A stretch of 64,000 nucleotides of DNA from Streptomyces sp. T39 (GCF_008042045.1 NZ_RDBP01000012.1:1714796-1778795); one strand, 5' to 3'; positions 1-8,508 are shown, counted from the first letter of the stretch. Notes: generated by a model from the letters alone, not told the origin. Numbers and translations: made by a program.

Positions 1-36
1 TGCTCGGGGACCTCGACACCGCGTTCGGGGACGCTC

Positions 37-54
37 CAAGGACGTCCTGGGACG
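37..54. repeat. Left copy of an 18-bp inverted repeat flanking the HAD gene
   Basis: These 18 bases (CAAGGACGTCCTGGGACG) match the reverse complement of 787-804 at 16 of 18 positions. GGACG also recurs here at 29, 40 and 50, about 10-11 bp apart, which is one helical turn. The pair brackets the HAD phosphatase gene. The likeliest meaning is an operator for the neighbouring XRE regulator. Confidence 0.4.
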
Positions 55-57
55 TTT

Positions 58-750
58 TCAGTGACCTGCGAAGGACTCCAGGATGCCGAGGACGCGCTTG
101 GTATCCGAAAGGTCGGGCAGGACTTCGACGGCTCCGGCGGCGTTCAGTTCCTCCTGGGTGTGGATGCCGGAGGCGACGGCGAGGACGCCGGAGCCTGTAG
201 TCAGGGCCGCTTCCACGTCACGAGGGGTGTCCCCAACGAGGACGGTGGGGATGTCGGCCGCAACACCATGAAGCCGATGAGCGCGCTCGCGGGCGACAGC
301 GACCAGGTGGGGGCGGAGTTCGGCGTCCGCTCCGTAGGCGCCGACCGGTAGATCAAGCAGGGAGTCGAGGCCGAACGCGGCAAGCTTTACATGAGCGTTG
401 GCGGAGATGTTGCCGGTGAGTACGGAGGAGACCCAACCGGTCTGAGCCGAGGCGGCTTTCAGGGCGTCGTGCACACCGGGCAGGGCGGTACCGCGCCTGC
501 GCAGCTCCTCCAGGCGCGCTTCTCCTGCCTGGGCGAGCGCCGTCTCGACGAAGGGCCAGTCAGGCACGGGTAGCCCTTCGCGGACGAACATGTCGCGCAT
601 GATCAGTCGATCCGTACGCCCCTCAGTACGCGCGGGCTCCGTGGGTTCGCGACCTGAGAGGCCACGAAAGGCAGCGGCGTAGATCTCCTTGCTGACCCCC
701 GCGTTCTCGATGAGGGTGTGGTCGATGTCCCACAGGACGAAGAGCTCCAT
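58..750 (-). CDS. HAD-family hydrolase (phosphatase-like)
   Basis: A 230-residue haloacid-dehalogenase-superfamily hydrolase, probably a cytosolic phosphatase acting on a small phosphorylated metabolite; the substrate cannot be read from the sequence. The N-terminus carries motif I as DIDHT (residues 8-12, nucleophile Asp8). Motif II is the Thr of SSVLTGN. A Lys in the HVKLAAFG stretch is the likely motif III residue, and VLVGDTPRDVEAA supplies the acidic motif IV. A helical cap lies between motifs I and II, as in phosphoglycolate-phosphatase-like members. I chose the ATG at 750, which begins MELFVLWDIDHT. The open frame extends upstream to 1077, but that part would run antisense through the regulator gene. 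It is divergent from the XRE gene, and both face an inverted repeat. Confidence 0.85.
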   Translation of the reverse strand: MELFVLWDIDHTLIENAGVSKEIYAAAFRGLSGREPTEPARTEGRTDRLIMRDMFVREGLPVPDWPFVETALAQAGEARLEELRRRGTALPGVHDALKAASAQTGWVSSVLTGNISANAHVKLAAFGLDSLLDLPVGAYGADAELRPHLVAVARERAHRLHGVAADIPTVLVGDTPRDVEAALTTGSGVLAVASGIHTQEELNAAGAVEVLPDLSDTKRVLGILESFAGH

Positions 751-786
751 GCCGCCAGAGTAGGCAGTCCGCGAGGTTCCGAACTG

Positions 787-804
787 CGTCCCAAAACGTC
801 CTTG
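787..804. promoter_or_regulatory. Putative operator in the HAD/XRE divergent promoter region
   Basis: The sequence CGTCCCAAAACGTCCTTG lies in the 79-bp gap between the divergent HAD (ending 750) and XRE (starting 830) genes. On the minus strand it shows two GGACG half-sites 10 bp apart, matching 37-54. Its position suits an autoregulatory site for the XRE protein. No experiment supports this here. Confidence 0.4.
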
Positions 805-829
805 CGCGATCACTCGCCGTGCCGATTCG

Positions 830-1612
830 ATGGCTGCTGTGAACAACCGACTGCGCACCGTGCTCGGCCAACGCGGCGTCTCGCCCGATGCACTCGCCGA
901 GATCTGCGAGGTAGATCCCAAGACGGTCAGCCGATGGCTGGGCGGACGGGTTCCCCATGCACGGCACCGCTTTCGCGTCGCGCGACACCTGCGCGTCGAA
1001 GAGACCTTTCTCTGGCCCGAGCCGTCCAAGCGTCCCGGCCGGCCGAGGTACGGGTTAGGCACCGAGTTGGTCGGCACCTACCAGAACCGGGCCAGCGTGC
1101 CCCGGGACGTATGGCTCGCACTGCTGCGAGAGGCTCGGCACGAGATCGGCGTCCTCGTCTTCTCCGGAACCTTCTTCGCCCAGTCCAACCCCCACGTCGC
1201 CAAGATGCTCTCCGAGCGCGCCGCCGACGGCGTGCGGGTTCGCCTGTGCTTCGGCGATCCCGACGGACAGGCAGTCGCCGTACGGGGGCGCGAGGAGGGA
1301 ATCGGCGACACCCTCGCCGCCAAAATCCGCGCATCACTGACGTACTACCGTCCGCTGCTGGGCGAGGCCGGGTGCGGCGTACGACTCCACGACACCACCC
1401 TCTACACGTCCATGTTCCGCTACGACGACAACCTGCTCGTCAACCCACACATCTGGGGTCAGCCGGCCAGCGCCAACCCCCTGCTGCACCTCAAGAGGGC
1501 GGGTGATACGGGGTGGTTCGACAACTACGCTGAAAGCTTCGACGCCGTCTGGGCCGCCGCGAGGCAATGGGCACCCGACCAGGAGAGGACCGCCGACCAT
1601 GGGCAGGACTGA
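830..1612 (+). CDS. XRE-family regulator with a C-terminal DUF5919-like domain
   Basis: A 260-residue protein. Residues 1-60 form a Cro/C1-type helix-turn-helix (RGVSPDALAEICEVDPKTVSRWLGG). The remaining 190 residues look like the domain I recall as DUF5919 in Streptomyces XRE proteins. That part contains LLREARHEIGVLVFSGTFF and a later MFRYDDNLLVNPHIWG, which recalls a phospholipase D-like fold without a clear HKD motif. The start codon has no obvious ribosome-binding site, so the message may be leaderless. Its 3' end overlaps the Nudix gene by 14 bases, which implies co-expression. It probably controls the Nudix gene and perhaps the divergent HAD gene; the signal it senses is unknown. Confidence 0.8.
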   Translation: MAAVNNRLRTVLGQRGVSPDALAEICEVDPKTVSRWLGGRVPHARHRFRVARHLRVEETFLWPEPSKRPGRPRYGLGTELVGTYQNRASVPRDVWLALLREARHEIGVLVFSGTFFAQSNPHVAKMLSERAADGVRVRLCFGDPDGQAVAVRGREEGIGDTLAAKIRASLTYYRPLLGEAGCGVRLHDTTLYTSMFRYDDNLLVNPHIWGQPASANPLLHLKRAGDTGWFDNYAESFDAVWAAARQWAPDQERTADHGQD

Positions 1613-2066
1613 GTACTACAACGACCCGTCTGCTCCGAAGGCGAACACCCTCATCCCGGCCAGCAACCTGCTCGTCGCCGACGAGACGGGCGCCATCCTC
1701 CTCCAGCGGCGCCGCGACACCGGCCAGTGGGCCCTCCCCGGCGGAGCCCAGGACATCGGCGAGACCGCGGCCGAGTGCGCGGTGCGCGAATGCTTGGAGG
1801 AGACCGGGATCATCGCGGAGCTCACCGGGTTTCTCGGCGTCTACACCAACCCGAACCACATCGTCGCGTACACCGACGGCGAGATCCGCCAGCAGTACGA
1901 GAACACCTACATCGGCCAGCCTGTCGGCGGAGTGCCTACGATCAACGAGGAGGCCGACGACGTCCGCTTCATCCAGCCGGCCGACCTCGACCAGTACGAC
2001 ATCCACCCGAGCATGCGCCAGCAGATCGGGGACTACCTGGCCGGCACCTACCCCTACCTCGGCTGA
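1599..2066 (+). CDS. Nudix hydrolase
   Basis: A 155-residue Nudix hydrolase that would cleave a nucleoside diphosphate linked to another moiety, in a Mg-dependent reaction. The Nudix box is complete: G-x5-E-x7-RECLEETGI at about residues 49-71, in the expected place for a small single-domain member. I chose the ATG at 1599, preceded at 1581 by AGGAGAGG. The frame is open back to 1503, but that extension is low-complexity and overlaps the upstream gene. Start and stop overlap the XRE gene by 14 bases, so translation is probably coupled. The 3' end overlaps that of the HD gene by 13 bases in convergent orientation. The substrate cannot be predicted. Confidence 0.88.
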   Translation: MGRTEYYNDPSAPKANTLIPASNLLVADETGAILLQRRRDTGQWALPGGAQDIGETAAECAVRECLEETGIIAELTGFLGVYTNPNHIVAYTDGEIRQQYENTYIGQPVGGVPTINEEADDVRFIQPADLDQYDIHPSMRQQIGDYLAGTYPYLG

Positions 2067-2617
2067 GCCGCCAGGGCGGCTTCCACCCGCTCCACGGAGG
2101 CAAAGATCTCCGGAGCCGCCCGGCGGATGAACCGCCCGACCACGCTGTCGCCCCCGTAGCGGCTGATGATCTCAGCGACCCGGTCCTGCGCGGTGGTCCG
2201 GTCGCCGTCGGGCGTCGTGGTCATGTCGCAGTACACGAGGGCGTCCACCAGCAGCGGCTCGTCAAGTAAGGGGAACTCCGTCGCGAGCTCCTCTCGCAGC
2301 CCGCGCTCCTCTGCCTCAAGGAGCGCAAACGAGTGGTTCGCGACCAACCGCACCAGCCGCTCGTCGGCCCTGTGCTCGTCCCGAAGGAACCGAGCTCCGT
2401 CCAGCGGATGGAAGCCAGTCGCCGCAAGGCGGGGCGCGTATCCGACGTCGTGCAGCGTGGCGGCAGCGCCGAGGAGGCCGGCATCCAAGCCGAAAACCTG
2501 GCTTGCTTCGACCGCTCGCTTGGCTACTCCCTGCGTATGTGCCCACCTCCGTGGCAGCACGCTGCAGAGCTCGGCCTCCGCGACCTGCGTCGCCCATTCC
2601 GTGATCAGATCGCTCAT
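2054..2617 (-). CDS. HD-domain phosphohydrolase
   Basis: A 187-residue cytosolic protein with an HD domain. The first metal ligand is His in RWAHTQGVAKRA, the HD doublet is in AATLHDVGYAP, and a late Asp is in YCDMTTTPDG. This arrangement is typical of small metal-dependent phosphohydrolases acting on nucleotides or dinucleotides. The start at 2617 gives MSDLITEW; a longer frame starts at 2677 but adds a poorly structured 20 residues. It is convergent with the Nudix gene with a 13-base overlap. HAD, Nudix and HD hydrolases around one regulator look like a small nucleotide-metabolism island, but that grouping is an inference from position. Confidence 0.82.
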   Translation of the reverse strand: MSDLITEWATQVAEAELCSVLPRRWAHTQGVAKRAVEASQVFGLDAGLLGAAATLHDVGYAPRLAATGFHPLDGARFLRDEHRADERLVRLVANHSFALLEAEERGLREELATEFPLLDEPLLVDALVYCDMTTTPDGDRTTAQDRVAEIISRYGGDSVVGRFIRRAAPEIFASVERVEAALAAQPR

Positions 2618-2760
2618 GTCTGGCTCTCTGCCCGTGGTGTAGTCGGCCCAAGCCACGGCATTCAATGACAGCTGCACAAGGTTCCGTCAGCGTCCCGACC
2701 GCCGAGACTGGACCCGAAACGGTGGGCAGGGTCAACCTGTCACCCAACGCTGCACCAGAC

Positions 2761-2833
2761 CCGTCAGATCACCCCGCCCCATGCCAACAACAAGCCACCG
2801 ACCAGACGTTCACATGATCCGCCGGACAGAACC
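2761..2833 (-). mobile_element. Solo left-end remnant of an IS5-type insertion sequence (putative)
   Basis: On the minus strand this stretch begins next to a CTAG (2833-2836) with GGTTCTGTCCGGCGGATCAT, which resembles the terminal repeat of Streptomyces IS5-family elements. It then reaches an ATG at 2782 encoding MGRGDLT, the start I associate with their transposases, and homology stops after about seven codons. No transposase body or second end is visible. I identify this from memory of such elements. The rest of the gap 2618-2950 holds no gene I can support. Confidence 0.45.
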
Positions 2834-2950
2834 TAGTAGTGCTTCGTTAGGTCTGCTGCCTGGGAGGCCGCGCATGGTGTCTAGGATGCCGAGCATGGTG
2901 ACCGTCGATGTAGCTTCAGTCGCAAGCCGTACGGGCGCCGGCGGAGGCGG

Positions 2951-5900
2951 TCAGGGCGTGGGGCGCGCGGCCGTGCGGGCGGGGGTGGCGAGGTCGGTCA
3001 GGCGGACGCCGTCCACGATCGCGGGGGCCGTGCCGTCGGGGGAGGTGCAGGCGAGGGCGCGGGTGACGGCCGAGGCGAGGGCGGCGGCCGCGTCGGTGTC
3101 CAGGGCTTCGAGCAGGGCGTCCGGGGCGTGTTCCAGGAGGGCCGTGCCGAAGGACCAGTTCGCAGACGTGACCTCGTAGAACCTGCGCAGGGCGGCCGCG
3201 GGCGCACGGTCCAGGAGGACGGGGAACAGACGGGCCACGGCGTCGCCGGGGATCCAGTGCTCGCCGGGCCAGGCGGGCGTGCAGCGTTCGGCCTCGTGCA
3301 GCACGGCGACGGGGTCCAGCAGATCGCCGAGGTCGGGGGAGACGGCCAGGACGGTCAGCGCGTCCACGCCGACCGCCGAGCCGTCGCGGGCTCTCGTGAT
3401 CACCTCGGCGGCCAGCTCACGGAGTTCGGGCCGGTTCTCGGGCCGGGCCTCCGCGCCGAAGGCGAGCAGCTCGGCCGCCGCCGGCAGCGGTCCCTTGTCC
3501 AGCAGCCCGCGCAGCCGCCGGATGAACGACGGGCTGAGGGCGGCCCCCGGGGGAGGGGTGACCAGGTCGGCGGCCGCCGCGTAGATCGGGTCGTCGATGC
3601 GTGCCGTCGGCGCCCGGAAGGTGTGTCCGGGCGTCCCGCGGGCGACCCGGTGCTCGTGGTGCACGGCGGCGGCCACCGCGCTCTTGCCTGCTTCGTCGTC
3701 CTGGTTCAGGGAGCGGGCCAGGTTCTCCCGGTGCATCTGCACGAAGGCGGGGTGGGGCGGCCGGCCCGTGAGGGCGTCGGCGGCGAACACCTCGGACGCC
3801 CACGCGAGCATGGACTGCAGATGGGCGTGGGACAGGAAGGCCAGTCCGTCCAGCGCGCTCATGTCGTCCTTGCGGCACCCCAGGGCGCGTACGGCCAGTT
3901 CGAAGCGGACCCGCAGGTCGGGGCGGGCGTAGGCCCAGGCCTTCCGGTCGTCGTCGGTGGACCGGAACGTCCACCGGCAGCGCGGCAGCTGGTCGAGCGC
4001 GCGGTCGATCTCACGGGAGAAGGCTTCCGCCTCGGGGCCGTGGTGCGACTGGCTGCCGACGGCGCCGTGGGCAGCCCGGTGCAGCTCGCCGAAGCCGATG
4101 GCCCGTTCGGCGGGGTCGGCGATCGTGCGCATGACGGCACCCGCCCGGGCGAGGTCCCGGTGCGCCAGCCGGGCCGCGAGGCGGCGTATCACCCTGGCCG
4201 CGTTGCTGGACGCGCCCATCTCCACGGCCCGCACCACGTCCGCCGGTTCGCGGTAGAAGTGGGCCCGGGCGCGGGCGGCCCAGTGGTGGCTCAGATTGAA
4301 CACGCCCTGGACGGCACTGATGTTCACCCCCTCCAGATGGTTCCTGGGGGGCGGGACGCTCGACTCGGGCGCCGAGGTCGTGAAGGCCGCTCCGGCGCCG
4401 CCTCCTCCGACGAGCGGGGCCGGGTGCTCCACGTCCCGCAGCATCTCGTCCAGGAGCGCGGCGGCCGAGGCCGGCTCCCCCCGGTCGGCGTGGAGGTGGG
4501 CGATGTCGGTGAGCAGCGCGTACCGCTCGCGATGGCCGGAGGGGATGTCCCTGGCCATCTCCGCCGCTCTGGCGAGGTCGTGGTCGGCCATCCGGCGGGC
4601 CGCGGCGCTCTGGTCGGACACCCGCTCCCGCGCGCTCCACTGGTATCCCGCCGGGTCGGCGGGCGGTTCCTGGATCGAGGCGAACACGCCCTCGATCAGC
4701 CGTATCGCGTCCGTCCGGTCCGACGTTCCGCGGGCCTTCGCCGCGGAGAGCTCGGCCCAGGGACCGCTGCTCCAGGCGAGGTACCGGTCGGCGAGGACCC
4801 GCGCGCGCTCGGGGGACCCCCAGCGTGTCCAGAGCTGCGCGCCGTCGAGCAGGGCGCGTTCCCAGTGTCCGTCGACGACGACCGTGTCCAGGGGGGCCAG
4901 CAGGGAACGGGCGGCGGCCGGGTCCACGTCTTCCAGCACGGCGGCCGCCGGCACGAGATGGGACGCCAGTTCCCGCTCCTCGTCCGCGGCCAGGACGTGG
5001 GCGCGGACCTCGGCGAGGAACCTGCGGCTGGTGTCCGGGTCGTGCGCCGCCCACGCGGCGGCCAGTCGCGCCAGGATCCGCAGGCGGGCCGCCGGAGCGA
5101 CGGCGTCCAGGGACCGCTCGGCCGCCCACAGCAGTTCGGGGGCGTGGGCGGCGCCGGCGCGTGCCGCGAGATCCAGGTAGTCCGCCGTGCGGTCGCCGCG
5201 GATCCTGCCGACGAGGACGCGCGCACGGTCCACGTCCGGCTCGGCGAGGGCGGCGGCGCGGTACACGGGGTCCGGATCCGTCCCGCTGCCGGATGTCCGG
5301 CCCCGGCTCGCCCGGCCGTGCTCCCACAGGCGCAGCGCGCGCGTGAGGTCGTGCGGGGCGAGCAGCGTCGCGGCGGTCCGTGCCGCTGCCTCGGCGGAGT
5401 GCCGCACCCGGTCGTAGTGGTCGGTTCCGTGCCCGGGGACGGCCAGCGCGGACTCGACCAGCAGGTCCATCAGGTCCTCGTGGGACGGTTCGCCGGGGCC
5501 GGGTCGTGCGTGCCCGACGATCTCCCGGAGCACGGAGAAGTGCTGCCAGGAGGGTTTCAGGCCGGCCGCGTGCTCCAGGGCCTCCCCGAGACGGCCGAGG
5601 CGCGCGAGCAGGCCGAGCGTCCGCGGCGGGAGTGCGTCGACGGACCGTGCGGCCTGGTGCCGCACGACGGCGAGGTAGGTCAGCGCGGGCAGGCCGGTGG
5701 CGGGGGGCGCGCCTGCGGCGACGTGGTGGGCGATGACGTCGACGAGCTCCAGGAACCGGCCGTCGGCCCCGAACTCGGCCCTGACGGCGGCGCGCAGTCC
5801 GGGGCAGACCAGGCCGGTGGCGTCGTCGTAGCTGCCGGGCCCGGCCTTCAGGAGGTGGGCGACGAGGTGGGCCAGGCCGTAGCGGTCCACCTGCGACCAG

Positions 5901-7345
5901 TCCACGTCCGCCCAGTCGGGCGCGGTCCCCCGGTAGTGCCGCACGATCCGCTGGTGCCAGTGGGTCTCGTCGACCCAGCACTCGGGGTGCCGTTCGCGGG
6001 ATTCCCCGCCCGTGAGGAACTCGCCGATCGAGGTGTGGAAGAAGGCGACGCGGCCGTCCCTGCGGTCCAGCAGCCAGCGCAGGCCCTCCAGGACCCTGCG
6101 GGCGGGTTCCTCGTGTATCCGGGCGCCGGACAGCAGGGCGAGCTGGTCCTCCGTCAGGGGCTCCCGGGCCACCGTCAGCACACCGATGATCGGCAGGCCC
6201 GCGCCCGCCCAGCCGTCCGTCCCGGCCGCTGCGCCCCGCTGCCACGGGGTGAGCTGCTCGCGGGCGAGCTCCACGAAGAACCCGTACAGGCCGGTGAGGC
6301 TGCCCGGGACGCCCCCGAAGACCAGCAGTCGGTCGACCAGTTCGTCGTCCTGCCGGGCGACGGCGTCGGTCAGGGCCCGTGCATAGGTCGCGAGGTACAG
6401 GAAGTTCCCGGCGGCCTTGCGGACCGCGTACCGCTTAGCGCTGCCCGGCAGGTGGCCCCTGGCCCGCTCCATGCCGATGACGGCGTCCGTCTCCAGGACC
6501 CGGTCCGCGTAGGCGCGCAGGTCGGCCGTGACCCGGGGGGAGCCCGCGTCGATGACGACCTCGGTGAGCCGTTCCTCGCGGGCCGCCCGGAACAGCCGGA
6601 GACCGGAGTGCGGCCGGGACGTCATGACCACGCGGACGTTGGGGGGCAGTTCGGGGCCGCGGGCCAGCCAGTGCAGCAGGCCCTTGCGGGGGTCGGCCAA
6701 CGCGTCGTCGGCCATCTCGTCCAGCGCGTCGAGCAGCAGGACGATCCTCGCTCCGGGGTCCTGCGCCGCCAGCACCTCCGCGGGCCCGATCAGGGCCAGG
6801 TGGGCCAGGTTGTCGGGGTCGAGCAGGCGGGGTTCCAGTTCGGCCGTGCCGATCTGGACACCGTGGACGGTGCCGGCGACGTCGCCGATGTCCTGTTCGA
6901 CTTCCAGGGCGGCGGTGTGCCGGAACGGCGAGACGCGGAGGTCCTCGATCCGGATGCCGACCACGCGGCCCTCGGCCTCGACGGATGCGATGTGCTGCCT
7001 GATCACCACGGTGAGGCGTTCGGGCTCGAACAGGTCCGGTCGTACGCGGGCGAGCTGATGCCCGACGGAGAGCAGGAAGGACTGGACGTCGCCGCCGGTC
7101 AGGGCGGTGCGGCTGTCCCGCCGGGCGAAGTAGCGCAGCCGCTCAGGGCGGGCCCGCGCCATGCCGGCGAGCAGGCTGGTCTTGCCCGTGCCCGGCTCGC
7201 CCGTCACCAGGACGTACTGGCCGGCCTCCGGCTCCATCGCCCGCTCGATCCGGTCGTACAGCCACTCGCGCTCGACGAAGTCCGCCTCCGTCCGGGCCCG
7301 CACCACCTCGTCGAAGGCGCGGTCCGTGCGGTCCCGGGCGCTCAC
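2951..7345 (-). CDS. Large NACHT/STAND-type P-loop ATPase
   Basis: A 1464-residue cytosolic signal-transduction ATPase. Walker A is GEPGTGKTS at residues 49-57. Walker B is RIVLLLDALDEM at about 200-211, with the doubled acidic pattern of NACHT proteins, and VRVVMTSRPHSGLR follows as a sensor-like strand. A segment with GLAHLVAHLLKAG at about 500 resembles the end of the NACHT helical region. The remaining 900 residues are Ala/Leu/Arg-rich helices with many short amphipathic pairs, probably a TPR- or HEAT-like sensor superstructure. No nuclease or TIR domain is visible. It overlaps the upstream cyclase-like gene by ATGA, so the two are translated together. In phage-defence STAND systems the long C-terminus recognises a foreign component and the ATPase oligomerises; a similar role is inferred here. 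Confidence 0.85.
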   Translation of the reverse strand: MSARDRTDRAFDEVVRARTEADFVEREWLYDRIERAMEPEAGQYVLVTGEPGTGKTSLLAGMARARPERLRYFARRDSRTALTGGDVQSFLLSVGHQLARVRPDLFEPERLTVVIRQHIASVEAEGRVVGIRIEDLRVSPFRHTAALEVEQDIGDVAGTVHGVQIGTAELEPRLLDPDNLAHLALIGPAEVLAAQDPGARIVLLLDALDEMADDALADPRKGLLHWLARGPELPPNVRVVMTSRPHSGLRLFRAAREERLTEVVIDAGSPRVTADLRAYADRVLETDAVIGMERARGHLPGSAKRYAVRKAAGNFLYLATYARALTDAVARQDDELVDRLLVFGGVPGSLTGLYGFFVELAREQLTPWQRGAAAGTDGWAGAGLPIIGVLTVAREPLTEDQLALLSGARIHEEPARRVLEGLRWLLDRRDGRVAFFHTSIGEFLTGGESRERHPECWVDETHWHQRIVRHYRGTAPDWADVDWSQVDRYGLAHLVAHLLKAGPGSYDDATGLVCPGLRAAVRAEFGADGRFLELVDVIAHHVAAGAPPATGLPALTYLAVVRHQAARSVDALPPRTLGLLARLGRLGEALEHAAGLKPSWQHFSVLREIVGHARPGPGEPSHEDLMDLLVESALAVPGHGTDHYDRVRHSAEAAARTAATLLAPHDLTRALRLWEHGRASRGRTSGSGTDPDPVYRAAALAEPDVDRARVLVGRIRGDRTADYLDLAARAGAAHAPELLWAAERSLDAVAPAARLRILARLAAAWAAHDPDTSRRFLAEVRAHVLAADEERELASHLVPAAAVLEDVDPAAARSLLAPLDTVVVDGHWERALLDGAQLWTRWGSPERARVLADRYLAWSSGPWAELSAAKARGTSDRTDAIRLIEGVFASIQEPPADPAGYQWSARERVSDQSAAARRMADHDLARAAEMARDIPSGHRERYALLTDIAHLHADRGEPASAAALLDEMLRDVEHPAPLVGGGGAGAAFTTSAPESSVPPPRNHLEGVNISAVQGVFNLSHHWAARARAHFYREPADVVRAVEMGASSNAARVIRRLAARLAHRDLARAGAVMRTIADPAERAIGFGELHRAAHGAVGSQSHHGPEAEAFSREIDRALDQLPRCRWTFRSTDDDRKAWAYARPDLRVRFELAVRALGCRKDDMSALDGLAFLSHAHLQSMLAWASEVFAADALTGRPPHPAFVQMHRENLARSLNQDDEAGKSAVAAAVHHEHRVARGTPGHTFRAPTARIDDPIYAAAADLVTPPPGAALSPSFIRRLRGLLDKGPLPAAAELLAFGAEARPENRPELRELAAEVITRARDGSAVGVDALTVLAVSPDLGDLLDPVAVLHEAERCTPAWPGEHWIPGDAVARLFPVLLDRAPAAALRRFYEVTSANWSFGTALLEHAPDALLEALDTDAAAALASAVTRALACTSPDGTAPAIVDGVRLTDLATPARTAARPTP

Positions 7346-8214
7346 TCCGCACCCTTCGCGGAGCGGAGGTCCAGCCCGATCAGGGTGCCGCCGGGTGCCA
7401 CGCGGCCGACCTCGGCGTCGCCCTCGACGGTGCCTTCGAGCCGGTCCGCGCGGATCACGGTGGCGTCCCCCGCCACTTCGTCCGCCGTCACACGGATCCG
7501 GGTCACGGGTGCGTCACCGGTCCGTGCGGGATCCGCGGGGGTCTTCGGCCGGCCGGGCCGTGCGCCCTCGGCCGCCGGTTCGCCGGGTGCGGGGTCCGGC
7601 TGCCCGGCCGGGGTGCCGGGGACCCAGATCCAGGCGTCTCCCCGGTACTCCTTCTCCTCGACCCGTACCCGCCGGAACGCGTCCGCCGGAACGGTGGTGT
7701 ACGCGGCCCCCACGGTGTCGTGGAAGACGGACGCCGACACGGCGACGGCCAGACAGGCGTCCGGTGCCGCCGCGAGCGCCCGGCGCAGGGGTGCGGAGTC
7801 GAGGATGCGGCCGATCTCGACCGGGGCCCGGCCGACGAAGCCGTTGGGGCCGGGCGAGGCGGGGCCGAAGTGGACGGCCGCCCTGAGCCTGAGCCGGGCC
7901 CGTGGCACGCGGTTGAGGTTGAAGGCCCGCAGTCCGGCGTCGAGGGAACGCATGAAGGTGTCGACGAGAGCGGGCTCGTCGGTTCCCTCGGGCAGCACGG
8001 CGAACACGGAGTCGCCGGCCTCCTGCGTCTCCCAGCGGGCGCGGTCGAGCCCGGCCGTCCCCGCCGACGCGTCCAGCAGCCGTGCGAGGCCCGCCTGGAA
8101 CTCCCGCTGGGTGACCGGGTCCGAGCGGCCGTACCCCTGCGCGTCGACCGCGAGCAGCAGCCGGCGCCGGAAGACCCCCGGGCCGCCGTGTCCCTCCGTG
8201 CCGTTCCCTGTCAT
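7342..8214 (-). CDS. Class III nucleotide-cyclase-like protein coupled to the STAND ATPase
   Basis: A 290-residue protein whose first 190 residues follow the class III nucleotidyl cyclase fold. LLLAVDAQGYG places a candidate metal-binding Asp at residue 24. QEAGDSVFAVLP places the second at Asp68 in the family's characteristic GD pair. GFVGRAPVEIGRILDS corresponds to the region that normally carries the transition-state residues. A Pro/Ala-rich linker (about 195-235) leads to a short Val/Gly-rich beta motif ending GGTLIGLDLRSA. The product nucleotide, if any, cannot be told. The stop overlaps the start of the NACHT gene by four bases. The nearby PycTM-like and cNMP-binding genes suggest a Pycsar-type cyclase, though a degenerate non-catalytic domain is possible. 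Confidence 0.7.
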   Translation of the reverse strand: MTGNGTEGHGGPGVFRRRLLLAVDAQGYGRSDPVTQREFQAGLARLLDASAGTAGLDRARWETQEAGDSVFAVLPEGTDEPALVDTFMRSLDAGLRAFNLNRVPRARLRLRAAVHFGPASPGPNGFVGRAPVEIGRILDSAPLRRALAAAPDACLAVAVSASVFHDTVGAAYTTVPADAFRRVRVEEKEYRGDAWIWVPGTPAGQPDPAPGEPAAEGARPGRPKTPADPARTGDAPVTRIRVTADEVAGDATVIRADRLEGTVEGDAEVGRVAPGGTLIGLDLRSAKGAE

Positions 8215-8508
8215 GACACCTCTCGATGCACGTACATGAGGGGAGAGCGCGCCTCGGCGCTCAACTGCCCTGTTGGCGGACGTACTTGCTCCACCGTAGA
8301 CCGGTGCCGTCTCCCCTCGTGCGGGCGCCGGTGGTGCAGTCGTACACCCGCGTCCGGGAGCGGACCTCGTACAAGTACGGAATTCCGGCGTCCGGGTGCG
8401 ACGGACGGGAGGAGCCGGGGCCGCAGAACCCGTGGAAGTGACTGGTTCGGTCCGGGCGCCGGGTCCCTACTGGAGGGGACGCACCGTCGATGACCCGAGG
8501 AGATCGCC
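8215..8508. promoter_or_regulatory. Divergent promoter region with repeated CGTAC and a CGTACAAGTACG inverted repeat
   Basis: This 294-bp gap separates the cyclase-like gene (minus) and the PycTM-like gene (plus). CGTAC occurs at 8231, 8281, 8341 and 8368. The last is part of the perfect inverted repeat CGTACAAGTACG (8368-8379), followed at once by the palindrome GGAATTCC. A strong ribosome-binding site (GAGGAG) precedes the plus-strand gene. These repeats are candidate operator sites, perhaps for the Crp-like protein encoded at 9085. They do not match the TGTGA-N6-TCACA pattern of E. coli Crp. Confidence 0.4.

Noticed and set aside
2782..3179. A plus-strand frame at 2781-3179 (132 residues) as a gene.
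   Set aside because: Composition is Ser/Arg/Ala-rich and it overlaps the 3' end of the ATPase gene on the other strand; the left part is the IS remnant.
3128..8239. A 1703-residue open frame on the plus strand, opposite the STAND and cyclase genes.
   Set aside because: High-GC codon bias leaves long antisense frames open. The translation is Gly/Arg/Val-rich without domains, and the minus-strand genes have clear motifs and four-base coupling.
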